Part shown: piece by piece, positions 37,505-49,870 of the stretch
Layout: each line of letters starts with the position of its first letter
How positions within the stretch are numbered: position 1 is the stretch's first letter
Translations under genes and position numbers: made by a program
Notes under the pieces: model-generated
Databases searched by the model: none
What the model saw: the letters and a program-made list of their open reading frames with translations, nothing else
Told to the model about the DNA's origin: nothing
Assembly: GCF_027172205.1 (NCBI RefSeq)
Contig: NC_070609.1
Span: forward strand, 59,220,501-59,284,500
Direction: 5' to 3'
Origin: Podarcis raffonei
Lineage: Eukaryota; Chordata; Lepidosauria; Squamata; Lacertidae
Length of the DNA: 64,000 nucleotides

Positions 37505-37740
37505 AATTTTAATTAAATTGATTGATGACATTTGTATATCACCAATTCTTCCAAGGAGCTCAAGGTGCTGTACATGGTTTTCCCCTCCCAATTTTATCCT
37601 CACAACAATGCTGTGAAGGAGGCTCAGCTGAGAAACTGGACCAAGGTCACCCAGTGAGCTGCATGGCAGAGTGAGGATTTGAAGCCTGGTCTATCCCATG
37701 TCCTAGTCTTGACACTAACCATTTACACCACACTAGCTCT
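37505..37740 (-). repeat. tRNA-derived SINE
   Basis: Minus-strand copy of the family also seen at 42361, 42825, 51545 and 60640. On the plus strand it shows CCAAGGAGCTCAAGGTG, CAAGGTCACCCAGTGAGCT and a degenerate B box near 37680. Confidence 0.6.
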
Positions 37741-38622
37741 AAAATGCAGATGACGTAAGTCTTTAACCTGGCTTTTGACACTTGAGATGTATGTCTTTAG
37801 GTTTGTTTTGATACACAGGCAGCCACAATAATCCAACTATTGAAGGCAACTCGTCATCTGCTTTAGCACGTATCTTGGGAATGGTCTTGAATTCAACTGC
37901 ACTAGAATCTGCAGCTAACTAAAAACCTTTCAGGTTAAAGCTGCTGTGTTAAATCTTGCTACCCTGTTACACCTGCTTGCCTCGGGTTAAGCCTTTCCTC
38001 CCCATCTGCCCCTCTGCAATGCAAATGCTCCCTGCAGCCAATGCAGCAATCAGGCTTGGAAACAGCCTTCCATTGGCTCTAATAGAAAAGGGGAGAAAGT
38101 AGGCAGTGGGGTAGATTGAAAGCTCCATGGGCCTCATCTGGCCTCCCATCCCATAATTCCCCACCCCTGCTTGAATGAAAACCTTGATTATTATTTTTTG
38201 CAGTTAAGTGCACAAACATATAGTGTTAAATAGGCAGTTCATAGCATTGCAGACAGAATTCCACTGACTGCTAACTCTTAAGAGCTAAGGCTCCAGTTTT
38301 AAGATGCCCAATGTATGAGTTGAGTTTCCCTACAACAATATCAATAATCGATCAGTCCTCATTGAGCATACATTAGCACTGCAGGATATTAGTTGCAAAG
38401 TCTTGTATTTTCTCAAAACAGCACTGAATTTTCTAAATTTCTGCAGCACTGCAAAATAAAATATAAAAATCCAGCACATGTTTGAGGGTAGAATGTTGCA
38501 AGGCCATCTTTCGAATGCAGACAAGTCTTTAGGTCTTCAGACTAGCGTACAATCAATGTTTCTTTCTCAAATGAAAAAAACCCACATCACTCTTAAAACC
38601 TGTTCTCTCATCTTAAATGTTC

Positions 38623-41600
38623 TCACAGGAACATATTGGGGTGGATCTTAGCTTTCCCCGGGCACAACAGTTTGAAAAAAGCTTTTCTGAAGCTCATGTG
38701 GCACAAAGGGTATAAAATGGGGTTAATGGCAGAATTCAACCACAGGAGCCAAAAGGAGGCTTCGTAGAGAGCATGCGGGATGCATTTCCCATGGCAAGCT
38801 GCTCTGATGATCATCAACAGTGTGTAAGGAGCCCAACAAAGAGCAAAAATGCAGACGATGATGGCCAAAGATTTAGCCACTTTTTTATCCCGGGAAAGCC
38901 GGAACCGGCTAGCCATAGTGTTGGCAACCTCTGTTTTTCTCTTGGTGGTGGAAAGACTCTCCAGAGCTTTGTAGAAACCATCCCATGGGGATTTAGTCTG
39001 AAGATCCACTTGCAAGGGCAGAAGGTCTTGGTTGACGTTAAAATCGGCCGGCTGGCTCTGGAGGTGACCAATGCTGAGCTGCTGGACCGCGGGTTCAGCA
39101 AAGGAGGAACTGCTTGCTGTCTTCTCCTTACTCCTTTTCTGGCTCACTTTCATAAAAAAGTTGGGGTGTTCTTGCTTCTCTCGGGGGCGACTTTTGCCGC
39201 CTCTGTGACTGAGTGGCAGCGTCTCCCTCCTCAGGGGGGTCCTCTTCCTAATGTTGATGTAAATGCTTAAGTTGAAGTAGGAGACGCTGATGAAAGGAGT
39301 GAAGAACTCTATCGTGGAGGCAATCATGAGGAAGTACCAATTGTAGAAGAACTCGGCATAGCACTCTTTCTCGGGCAGGATGCTTCGATGTGCAATGTAT
39401 TCCCAGCTGATGATCGCTGGGCCATAAAGGAGAAATGCTGCTACCCAGACCATAACCATTTTTACCACTGTGTTCCTGGTCATCCCCTTCTGAGCTCTGT
39501 AACTCACCTAGGTGGAAAGGTAAGAGGAAGAGTCAAGTGATGACTATACCATTAAAAACCCATTGCCATTAAAAAAAACCCATGTTGTTTCTGGGATTGT
39601 GGAAGTGCTCATGGAATAGCTGCACTAGCTGCTGCTCTCGGCCGGAGGCTGAAATTAATTTTCAGCCTTTCTGCAGCCAGGTGTGTGAAGGTTGAAAACA
39701 GGTTTGTCCTGCTCCCTTAGGGCAATGAATGTAATAGGTCGGAGAAGAGGGCTGGGATCTGTGTGATGGCTGCTGGTGTCCCAAAGTTTTCTGCTTAGAG
39801 CAGGGGAAAGTGGTGGGAACTGTGATATTAGCTCAGCAGGGATGCTGGGATGCTTAGTGGGAGTTAGAATGATGTGATGAAGTTGGGTAGAATAAGGAAG
39901 AGTGGCTTGTGCATCACAATAGTGGGTGCCAGAGAGCCAGGGGTGGAGGGAGGTCACAAAGGAATTGGGACAGGAGGAAGAACAGCTTGGCAGAAAATGA
40001 ATGGCAAAGGGGGGCTTTGGGAGGGGGTTTTATTTCTTTTGCAGAGGAGCAGCTATGGGTCCCAGAAGGTGAGGTGGGGAGAGGTAAATACCACACCTCT
40101 GAAATCCATTTTAGCTACAGGTCCTTGAACAGACAAATGCAAGAAATTTCCTAATATTCAAGCTATGACAGGAGTGTACATTTTTGCTTTGATAAGTGAC
40201 TTCTCATGGCTGTTCTTTTGTACCAAGAAGCTCCTTGCATGTGGATGAAATGGATGCACTCAAGCCACTTTGCATTTTACTCTGGCTTGTGTTTACAATG
40301 CTAGAGGTGGTGGAGAAGGAGAGGAGGGGAGGGGAGCTTATTTTCCAAAGGAATGTGAAAGCCTCACAGCGTGCATCTGATTACCATAGGGCAGTGAGGG
40401 CTGAGATTAATACCTAGAGGAAATTATGGTAGCACCACGAACAAAACGTTGGGAAGAGGAATGCAATAAAAGCACTTTCCTTTCACTGCAAGCCCTTTGA
40501 TAAAGGGAAAGTGATCTCAATGATAGAAGGAGGTCCAGAATAAAGTTGGTTTTGCTGCGGATTTAGCTCTCACAGCTCCCTGAAGGTCACTCAAATTATT
40601 AAGGCTCGCTGGCTGGTGTGGTCCTGAAATGCTATCGACAAAGATCTGGAGCAGGATTGGGCAGCCTGCAGTCCTAAGGCCACATGTGTCTGCCAAGGCT
40701 AATTTTATGTGGTCCTTGCACTAATTTCAGGTGGGTAGTGAGGAAAGGTGAAAAGAGGGGAAAGGGAGTGGAAGAGAGAGAGAGAGAGAAGGGGATGGCA
40801 GGGAGAGAGAGAGGTAGAGAGTGAGAGAGTGAATGAGAAAGGGGTGGAAGAGAGGAAGGGAAGGGTTGGGAGAAATAGAGAAAAGGAAAGAGAGAGATGG
40901 CAAAAAGAAAAGGGAATTGGGGTGGCAGAGAGAATGGGATGGCACACAGAGAGGCACAAAGAGAAAAAGGGTGGCATAAAAAGAGAGGGAAGGGGAGAAG
41001 GGAGGGCAGAGAAAGAGATAAAAGACACACAGAGAGAAAGAGATAAAAGACACACACAGAGATAGAAAGGGAAGAGGCGGAAGAAAGATAAGAGTCCCCA
41101 CACACTTTGACTCTGGCCTCATCCACCAATATTATGCAGCCCCTGAAAAGATTACCCCTAGGGAATTTGGCCCTCAGCAATTACAGAGAAAAACGGAGCT
41201 ACACAGCATATAACCAATTTTTCATAATTGGGAGGCATTGATAAGGGGAATTAACACACTGATGGAGTAACAGGAGAGCAAACAAAAGCAACTTCCTAGT
41301 CCCAAAGTCCTGGGACTTTGGAAGGCCTTAAGAAGCTCAGGGTGTCAGTAGTAGAAAGCAATGTCCCTTACCGCCTTTGTCACAGAGATGAATCTGTCAA
41401 AACTGATAAGAACAATGTTGAAGACGGAGGCGCTGCAGACCAGGTAATCGGCCACCAGCCAGAGTTTGCACAAGCCCTTTCCAAACTTCCACTCGCCTGT
41501 CAGGATGTAAGGGATGTACAGAGGGATGCAAAATCCACCTGTGGATATTGACCAAGAAACAGCACTGGTGAGGGAGTCTTGGCCTAGCTTTCTTACCAGA

Positions 41601-42920
41601 CAGACAGGTTTTGATGTGGAGGAACTTTCAAACAAATATACATCCCACCCTCCCCATGACACAGAACATGAATTCGGAGGTGGCACAGTCATATATCAGT
41701 TGGAGACCTCCATTTTGTCAGAATGCTTAAGGCAGGGGTGGACTAGGTGATTATTGTTTGCACTCCAGTTGTCCAGCTGGGGCTCTAGTTTTGTGTCTGC
41801 AATGAGGTTAGCTGACACAAGAGGGGGAGTCTTCCTTTGGTGGCCCTGCACTTGTGGAACTCTGTTCCTATGCAATACATCAGATGCCATCACTGCAGGG
41901 CTTTAAATAAATGGTGTGCATATGTAATAATTCATGCTTGTGAATGGGGGTGTATGCCATTGGGGGTGTATGCCATTTCCAGGACATATTTTATTTTCCA
42001 TTCTGTGTCAAAAAATACAATATGGCAGTGTCTTCCTGGTGTATGTAGTGAGATGAAACAAACACATTCTGCAACCTTTCTTATACCACAAAAAAATCAT
42101 ACAGCTTGTACAGCAGAAATCAGTTCTCAGTCTGCTTTCTCCAGACTTTCATTTGCTGCAAACAGACAGCCAGTGCTACTAAATAGTACACTAAAGGTTC
42201 CTTAAAGATTTAGTTTAGCACATGTTTGTAGGCTCAAATACACGAGCGATTTCATATATTGCATGGTATTACAAGATAATCACTCCTGAGTGGAAAGCCC
42301 TCCCTTATTCCAGATGTTGCAATTGATTAGATGCCGCATAAAAATAAAAGCCACCTTTAAGAGCCAGTCTGGTATAGTGGTTAGAGTACTGGACTAGGAC
42401 CTGGAAGACCAGGGTTCAAATCTCTACTTGCCCATGAAGCTCACAGGGTGACTTTGAGCCAGTCCCTTCCTCACAGCCTAACCTACTTTGCAGGGATGTT
42501 GTGGGGATGAAGACAGGAGTGGGAGAACCATACACACCACCATGAGTTCCTTGGAGAGCAAACAATACTTACTGAGAAGTGGTGGAAGCAACCTAATGCA
42601 ATGTCTACTGATACACTACAAACTATGAATTTGCTCATATACAATTAACCCAACCATCTGTTGTTGATCATCTGTATAATGTATATGCAAAAATAATCTT
42701 GTTTGTGCTTACAAATACACCTGCATAGTGACTTCCTCTATCCACTTACATACATGGTAGGCTGAGGTTGAGAAAGATAAAGCCATGTAGAGGTCATTTC
42801 AATGGAAGCATCTTGGCTGCAGTTTACTGTTTATCATTTATACAGCGTGGTTCATTTTGCCAAGTACTTTCATCTTGGGTTTGCCTTCACCAAAATCCCC
42901 ATTGTGTATTATTGTTGTGT

Positions 42921-42954
<34 letters not shown>

Positions 42955-44063
42955 ACATTTAAACCCTGCCTTTGCTCCAAAGAGTTCAAGGGAGCCACAT
43001 GCTTCTCTTCAATTTGATCCTCACAACAACCATGTTGGGTAGGTACAGCTGAGAGACAGTGACTGGCTGAAGGCCCTCTCCCAGTGAGTTTCATAGATAA
43101 GTGAGGATTTGAAATATGGGTCTTTTGGGGCTTAATCTGACATACCAGCCACTACACTGCACTGATTTTGTCACACACACTTTTTCAGTTAATGTTTCCA
43201 AAGTGGTGCCCAAGTAAATAACTGCATTAAAACAATTAAAAATATAAATATCAAATTAGCCTAGCACACAGGAAAAACAGTATTAAAAACCCCACCAATC
43301 AGCAGGAAATAGGCAACTTATTAAAAGAGGTTCTGTTCCAAAAGCCCAGCAAAACTAGTTTGCTCACACTTGGTTAGGGAGCCATATGAAAGATGGTGAA
43401 AAATGACAAAGGGTGTTCTGCTTCTTTGGGGCTGCAACCATGAAGTTTCTGCTGCTTGAGGAATCAGTCACACCTCCAAATAAGTTGGAACTTGAAACAC
43501 AGTTTCATTGGCTGACTTTAAACTTTGGGGGCTTTCCATATATAATTATTAGTGTGTCCCCCATGGGGAAAAGGGGCCAAGAGAGGAAGCTTGGGGCCAG
43601 ATTTCACTCCACCAGATCCAACTTTCTTGATCCCCTGGCCCAGCGTCCTTCAACCTTGTAGCCCAGAAACATCTGGGGACCCAACTCCCATCACTCATGA
43701 CGATTGGCTGAACCGGCCAAGGGTGAAGAATACTGTCCTGGCCCCTGCCCCAAACTCAAGTTGTTGTTTGTGGGGAGCTCCCTGGCTTCACTCACCTACT
43801 AAAAGATCAGCAATGGCCAAGTTGAGGAAGAAGAAATTCCCTTGGGTCCGGAGGCTCTTGTCCACCACGAAAGCCAAGATGACCAGCGCGTTGCCCAGCA
43901 CCGTGATCAGAACCACGAGTCCCATCAGCGAGGCCAGTAGGGCGGAGACGGGCGCGGAGAACTGTCCGTGGTGCTGAAAGTGCCGCTCCTCTCCGGCCGC
44001 GCACCCGTTGCCCAGCGAGGCTGAGACGCTGGAAAAATTGGTATCCAGCCGCTCTTCCGCCAT
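38623..44063 (-). CDS. Histamine H3-like G protein-coupled receptor
   Basis: Class A amine receptor of the plasma membrane; H3 receptors signal through Gi/o (family knowledge). Three coding exons: 44063-43796, 41538-41372, 39507-38623, giving 439 aa (human H3 is 445). Start chosen at MAEERLDTNFSS: an N-glycosylation site NFS (9-11) precedes TM1 (about 41-66). Visible hallmarks: amine-binding Asp120 (3.32) in LWLVADYLVC, DRF (137-139), Glu212 (5.46, typical of H3/H4), CWAPY (369-373), NPILY (407-411), and cysteines 113 and 194 for the extracellular disulfide. SYRAQKG, ECYAEFFYNWYF and APYTLLMIIRAACHGKC match H3 far better than H4. The third intracellular loop (about 235-345) is Ser/Lys-rich, unlike the Gly/Pro-rich H3 loop. 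It may be a third H3/H4-group paralogue; ligand choice is not proven. Converges with VPS35; intron 2 holds a purine tract. Confidence 0.93.
40740..41095. repeat. Long polypurine (GA-rich) tract
   Basis: About 355 bases almost entirely A and G on the plus strand, with AGAGAGAGAGAG runs and only scattered pyrimidines. It lies in intron 2 of the receptor gene. Apparent coding frames through it (Ser/Leu/Pro- or Arg/Glu-rich) are composition artefacts. Confidence 0.9.
42361..42570 (+). mobile_element. tRNA-derived SINE
   Basis: Head GCCAGTCTGGTATAGTGGTT (A box) and CCAGGGTTCAAATCTC (B box), then CTCACAGGGTGACTTTGAGC and CCATGAGTTCCTTGGAG. Intron 1 of the receptor gene. Confidence 0.75.
42825..43170 (-). 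repeat. tRNA-derived SINE with (CA)n run
   Basis: Minus-strand relative of the 42361 SINE: CTCCAAAGAGTTCAAGGGAG, TGAGAGACAGTGACTGGCTG and CACTACACTGCACTG. An uninterrupted (AC) run of about 14 units lies at 42924-42952. The two copies face each other about 255 bp apart. Confidence 0.6.
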
Positions 44064-44400
44064 AGCTGCAGGGAGAGGGGAGGAGAGAAGAAGAGGCAGG
44101 GCGGCCGGGGACCCCCAAATTGTAAGGGCGCGATTTCAAAAAAAAAAAAAGTATTCGTGTTACAAGAACGAGGAGAAGGAAGGTTTCATCCCTTTACTGA
44201 GACGCTCTACTTGGGAGGGCGAGTGAAGCTTCTGGCTTGAGCGCGGGACTTGGTCGGCTTGAGTGAGTCAGCGGTCGATGGGCTCCCCCCGCCCTCCGGC
44301 TGGTGGGGGAGGACGGAAAATGAACGGAGGGACGCGGCCGGGGGATCCGAAAAAGAAGCGGCGGAGATGGAGAGGCGATACAGCCTGCTTTCCTACCTAG
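44064..44400 (-). promoter_or_regulatory. GC-rich 5' region of the H3-like receptor gene
   Basis: Sequence immediately upstream of the receptor ATG is GC- and CpG-rich, like the first exon itself. It probably holds the 5' UTR and promoter. I saw no TATA box or clear transcription-factor site, and a separate upstream non-coding exon cannot be excluded. Confidence 0.5.
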
Positions 44401-47094
44401 TGCATCTGCCAGAATCTGCATCCAATTCAATGCCATTCCCTTGTACGCTTGAAACTTGGGGAAGGGGCGTGTGTGTGTCCGCGTCCCTCTCCCGCTTAGT
44501 GCTGCACTACCGAGTGAACAGACTAAGCACATGCTTAGGTCACCAGCAAAAAAAGAAAAAAGAGCGAGTTTTTTTTTTTAAAAGAAAGAATTTGATATTT
44601 CAAACGACGACAAAGACATAAGGACAACAAAGAGCACCCAAGTGCAGTAGGGGAAAATCAGAACTTTGATACACGTCCTATCTCCCAACGCCACACTCTT
44701 CCCACATTTTTCTGTTCTCTTTTTATTATTTATCCCCACCTAAACCAGGGGGTGTCCAACAAAAGCAGATCAAAATAGCGTGAAGAATCTGGTCATGCAT
44801 TGCAATAAATCCATGCTTTGTTATTTTAAAATTTTGTTGTTATGCTTGAATTACATAGGGGGGGTTAGATACTATAATCTTTTCAGTGCTTAGAGACTCC
44901 AAACGTCTTAAATCCAGCCCTGGCCCCACTATATGGACTTTGGTCCTTTTCCCTCCAGATTCTCCCTCCCTGTAGATTCCAGAGCTTTGCAGCATATTAC
45001 TTCAATTGAAAGCATTGCAAGGTACAAAATGGCTCCTGTTGTCCAGCGGAAAATGTCTACAGCTGCAGAGGGTGGGGACCATGCTTTCCCCTCTAGACAA
45101 TGGGGGGGGGACACACAAGACTTATCCTATAAACTTTTGGAAAAACCGAAGTGATTGTGGTTAAGTCAGCACAAATGGACAAGTTTCTAGAACAGAGGAG
45201 GTGGATGTGTGGCCCTCCAGATGATGCCAGACTACAGGTGACCAAGGAACACGCTAACTGCAGCCGATCCAATGTGAATCAGGCTTGGGGAACTTGGCTG
45301 CCTCCACCCCAGATGTTGGACTGCAACACATTTTCTTCTGCCTTAAGCTTTGTTCTGGGCAAGTAACTCTGAAACAGGATGATGCCACAAAGCCAGTTTT
45401 TCCCTCTTTTTTGCCACTCATACACCAACAAAGCTCACTGACAAACTGGTGCAGGTGCAGAGAAGTTCAACCAGGTTGGTGAAACCAAGTCTGATAATGA
45501 ATTGTTGAAAGAGCTGGACACGTCTAGGCTAGAGAAGGGATGACTAAGAGGAGACGTGCTAGAGGTCTTCAAGTGGTTTAACATTGAGAATGGCTTGAGG
45601 AAAATAAGTCTCTGTCTCTCTCCCAACCCCAGCTGTCTGAGAACAAAATCGCTGTGTGTGCACGTGTTGTTGTTTTTTTAAAGAAAAACACTTCCCCAAT
45701 TTTTTTCTTCTGCATATGTGGATGTTGAGTATATCCACATGCTCCCTGCATACTTGATTGTTTGGCAAAAATATTCCATGAACATTTAAATTTCCCATAA
45801 TATTTGGATTTAGTGTTTGACAAAAGGGGACAAAGAATAGTGTTCAATATTTGGTAGCTGCCATGAAGTGATATTTCATTCTTGCCAGCATCTGATGGCT
45901 GCTGTACAATGGCATTTAAAGTGCGAGATTGAATTTGCTAGATGACATGCAGTCACATTTAATATAAACGTATTACAGAAAGAAAATAATGTGGTAAGAC
46001 TGCTGGTTGAAAGAATAAAGGATCTTTATAAAGGAACTCCTGGCAAACCCCTGATGCTTAAAGTTGGGGTACTGTGTAGTGGGTTTTGTTGCTGATATTA
46101 TTCCCCATTGGTTAAAATGTTTTCAATCGTCTTTAACTGCTTTTTAAAATCATGTGTTTTAAAGTTGAGTTTTTGTTGTTGAATTGATGTGGGATGTGTC
46201 TGGGAAGAGAGGAACTGGGGAGATCAGGGGGTCCCCAATCACAGTGGTTCTGGGTAGGAGGAGCTAGGGTGTAGGAAGCTGGGCAGGCCTGGTAAGGGTC
46301 TAAGTAGGACCTCCCTCATCCATGACTTGATTATGGATGAGGAGGCTGATCTGGTCTGTATCACTGAGAACTGGGTGGATGAGCAGAGTGGAGTTGGTCT
46401 CACCTGGCTACTCAGGGCAGCATCAGGGTAGATGAGAGTTGGGGAGGGGGAATTGCTGTAGTCTATAGAGATTCCATCTCTTTCTCCAGCCTTTCTGTCC
46501 AGTTGTGGGGGGGGGGATCTAGAATGTAACTACGAGTCAGTTATTTTTGTTTTGTTATACACTTTGTTGTATTTTTATGTTGTGAACCACCCTGCGGCCT
46601 TTGGATGAAGGGCAGTATACAAATTAGGTAGATGATAGATAGACAGAGAAATTCTGAATACAAGCTTGGTGTCATGGTGCCATGACATTAACAAAAGTCA
46701 GGTCTAAGACTAGTGACTGAAGAGTAGGAAGGAAGTGAAGCCTGGGAAAAACAGGTGGTTACATAACAAGGAATCTGTGAGGGAGGAGTATGTTACCTCT
46801 CTGTCTATTGCCCCCACCCCCTGCTCTAGTCCAGGCAAGTTATTGCAAGTGCTGTTGCTTTACTTCCAACCAGAAGAGAACAACCCTCCTCCCAGCTTAA
46901 GAATTGGTCTTCAGGTGTGTATATGAAGGAACAATGGAAGCATTTTGGGGATCAGAGGCACAGACAGATACAGCATATGACAGATCGCCAAAAAGCTAGC
47001 TGGAGGCTCAAAGCTGTTTTGGGGTACTGGGGTGTCTCTGTGGATCAGATGGGGTTAGGAGATTGTCTATTTGCACCTTCAGCTGTTTGCCTGC
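44401..47094. other. Gene-free stretch with LINE remnants
   Basis: No exon was recognised. 45465-45620 resembles a plus-strand CR1-type end (GGCTAGAGAAGGGATGACT). 46300-46500 reads DLVCITENWVDE on the plus strand, the motif of a LINE endonuclease domain. 46530-46640 resembles an L2-like tail (GTGAACCACCCTGCGGCC). The rest appears unique and AT-rich. Confidence 0.5.
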
Positions 47095-47645
47095 GTAATA
47101 ACATACGAAGAGCCTGCTGGATCAGGCCAATGGCCCATCTAGTCTAGCATCCTGTTCTCACAGTGGCCAACCAGTTGCCTGTAGAGACAGAGCATAGCCA
47201 TCATGGCTAGTACCATCAGTAGTCCTCTCCTCCATTAATTTGTCTAATCCTCTTCTGAAGTCATCTAGGTTGGTGGCTATCACTGCTTTCTGTGGGACCA
47301 AAGTCCTCAGTTTAACTATGTGCTGTGTGAAGAAGGGCTTTCTTTTCTCTGACTTGAATCTTCCAACATTCAGTTTCACTGGATGCCCTTGAGTTCTAGT
47401 GATGATATGAGAGAGGGAGAAAAACATTAATCTATCCACTTGCTTTGTGTCATGCATTATTTTATAAACTTCCATCATGTCGCCTCTGACTTGCCTTTCC
47501 TCTAAGCTAAAACATCCCAAATGCTTCAGCCTTTCCTCATAGAGGAGTTGCTCCATCCTCTTGATAATTTTACTTGCCTTTTCCAACTCCACAATATCCT
47601 TTTGCAGCCTTTCCCTGGAAAGCACTATATTCACAATATATACTT
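47095..47645 (-). repeat. CR1-like LINE 3' end, long copy
   Basis: The best-preserved copy of the common LINE tail. The minus strand still reads KHLGCFSLEERQVRGDMMEV, then GHPVKLNVGRF and NLDDFRRGLDKLMEE. It ends at the plus-strand sequence AGAGCCTGCTGGATCAGGCC. The open frame of 193 codons here is this relic, not a host gene. Confidence 0.75.
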
Positions 47646-48739
47646 GCAATTCTCTGAGGCCATGAAAAGGAACATTTCTGTATGTATCCTGAAAACAAAA
47701 AATCTCTGGAAAAGCAATGAAAAGACAAAGAAATGGCAATAATAGTATACGCTAGGCTCACAGGAATGCCCAATAACCAAGCCATACTACAGGGTATAAT
47801 GTATATTGCCTGTGTCTATTGCAATTGACCTTTAGCTTAGTTTACAGAGCCTGGGTTCAATCCTCAGTGTATTCTGCTCACAGAATCTCAAAAAACAACT
47901 GCTGGGCTGGGAATGATCTGTATCCAAGATCTTGGAGAGCTGATGCCAGTCAGAGCAGGGGATTCTGGACTGGTGGACCCATTAGGGTGGGGGATGGGGG
48001 ACGGCACCTAAAGCCCTTCAGATATTGTTGGACTTCAACTCCCATCAGACAGCATGCTGAATAGGCATGAAAACTGTATTCCAGCAACATCTGGGAACCT
48101 GCTAGGTTCTCATCCCTGCATTAGGGTTGTATTCAGCTCAGTCATACTTAGACTTGTGTTAGCAGAATCACTTCAATAATGCATATGGAGTCCAGAGAGA
48201 AAAGAAACCGATAATTCTTTACTGTGGGAAATTGAACGAAAGCAGGGTATAACATGAGCGGAAATAAACAGAGAGCTTTTGTCCTTCTTAATAGTTCAAG
48301 TCCAGTTTGTAGCAGGAAGATTTTCAACATATAGGGGGAAATTCCCTACGACCTACACAGAAAGCCAGAGCATGAGTTACCTCAGCAAGGATCATGCTAT
48401 TCTGACTGCTTGGCTGACACTCCCCTTGTTTGGCTGACTAATTGTCAACAGAGTTAACCCTTACATGACTAACGGAATGATCCCTGCTGCTGTACTTCTA
48501 AGAAGTAGGCCATTTGAGATTAATGGACCTATGTCAATCATGCCTAATAATTTCAATACTTCTAATCTGAGTATGACACAATTAAAGGCAACCCTTGGGG
48601 TCTGACTCAGTAGAAAGGACCTCGGCATGCAAATGTTGCTGGCTGGAAGTGTCTGAGGATGTTTTATGAAAAAGAGTAAGGCGGCAGGAATTACTTGATC
48701 ACAGGCTACAAACCATTCACAGCCAGATTTGAGCTTTGA

Positions 48740-49080
48740 CTCCCTGTGGTGCACTAAGAAGATTGATCTATAAATGTTAGAGATTGGTAGTTAAGAAAGT
48801 GCTTCAGTTCAACCCAGCTCTGAAAGGTTGCAGCCAACGATTTATCAGCCAGAGAAATCAAAAAGCTTTCATTAGAAAAGTCTAAATTTAATTAAGTGGC
48901 TGGAGAAAATCTATCACACTCATTTCCTATCTGCTTACTTGGCTGCGCTTGACAAATTAACATTTTTGCGTCCACATGGATTTATTTGTGGTTACAGCAT
49001 CTCCGCTGCCCTTGGGTCATTTCCAGGCAAATAATAAAATCTTAGTTTGTTTACAGGAGTGACTCTTTCCTCTACATGCC
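48740..49080. other. Unique AT-rich island, possible conserved non-coding element
   Basis: No repeat or coding signature was recognised. The sequence has TTTAATTAAG and several TAAT-type homeodomain cores. The suggestion of a conserved element is based only on its complexity and motif content. Confidence 0.25.
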
Positions 49081-49289
49081 TGCACTGTAAAGTGGAAATG
49101 ACAGGAGGAGTTGGCTGCAAATTACTGAATCGTTTACTTGTGGAGAGAATTCAGTTAAAGCCCCTCACTGGCATGACCCAGCCATGCTGCCACCTGCAGC
49201 CCTCCTCCAACAGGACCCCAGAAACTTTTCAGCGGTGAGCAGCAATGCTGCTTTTGAATGGAGTCCCTTTCAACTCTACATTTACGCAA

Positions 49290-49870
49290 TGGCTGTACAC
49301 CATTTTAAGTGACTCAGAATTTTAATGTTCTGACCCATAGATCTATTATTTTGATAGATCTCTTGACTTGTATTTTGGTTAAGATGGCTTAACCAAAGAC
49401 CCTTTATCATCTTTGTCACCCTCCCATGCACACATTCCTTCTTAACTTGCAGTGCCCAGAACTGGACCCCGGACTCCAGGTGGGGTCTAACCAAGACAGA
49501 ATACAGTGGTATGTTTACTTTGTTTTATCTGGGTCTTATGCATCTCTTGATGCAGTCTAGAATTGCATTAGCTTTTTTTTTGGTGCTGCATCACACTGTT
49601 GTCTCGTTTTAAGCTATATCCCTTTTACATGTATATGTCAAGCCAGGTGTCCCCCATCCTATACTTGGGCTTCTGGTTATTCCTTCCTAACTGTAGAACC
49701 TTACATTGGTCCCTACTGAAATTCATTTTGTTGGTTTTTCCCCAGTTCTCCAATCTGTTCATGACATATTGAATTTTGATTCTACCTTCTGCAGTATTAG
49801 CTGCTACTCCCAGTTTGGTGTCTTCTGCATGTTTGATGATCATTTTCAGCTGGATCAATGTGATCTGGAG
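49290..49870 (-). repeat. CR1-family LINE reverse-transcriptase fragment
   Basis: Minus-strand frames read AEDTKLGVAANTAEGRIKIQ, RDQCKVLQLGRNNQKPKYRM and [19 protein letters not shown], all recognisable pieces of the CR1 RT/thumb region (compare FADDTKLGG and VRPHLEYCVQFW). The copy is old and its frame is decayed. Confidence 0.8.

Noticed and set aside
40674-41180. 168-codon and overlapping frames rich in Ser/Leu/Pro
   Set aside because: They read through the polypurine tract; low-complexity composition on one strand explains the absence of stops.
47158-47739. 193-codon frame on the minus strand
   Set aside because: It is the decayed 3' coding end of a CR1-like LINE (RQVRGDMMEV type motif) and not a host gene.
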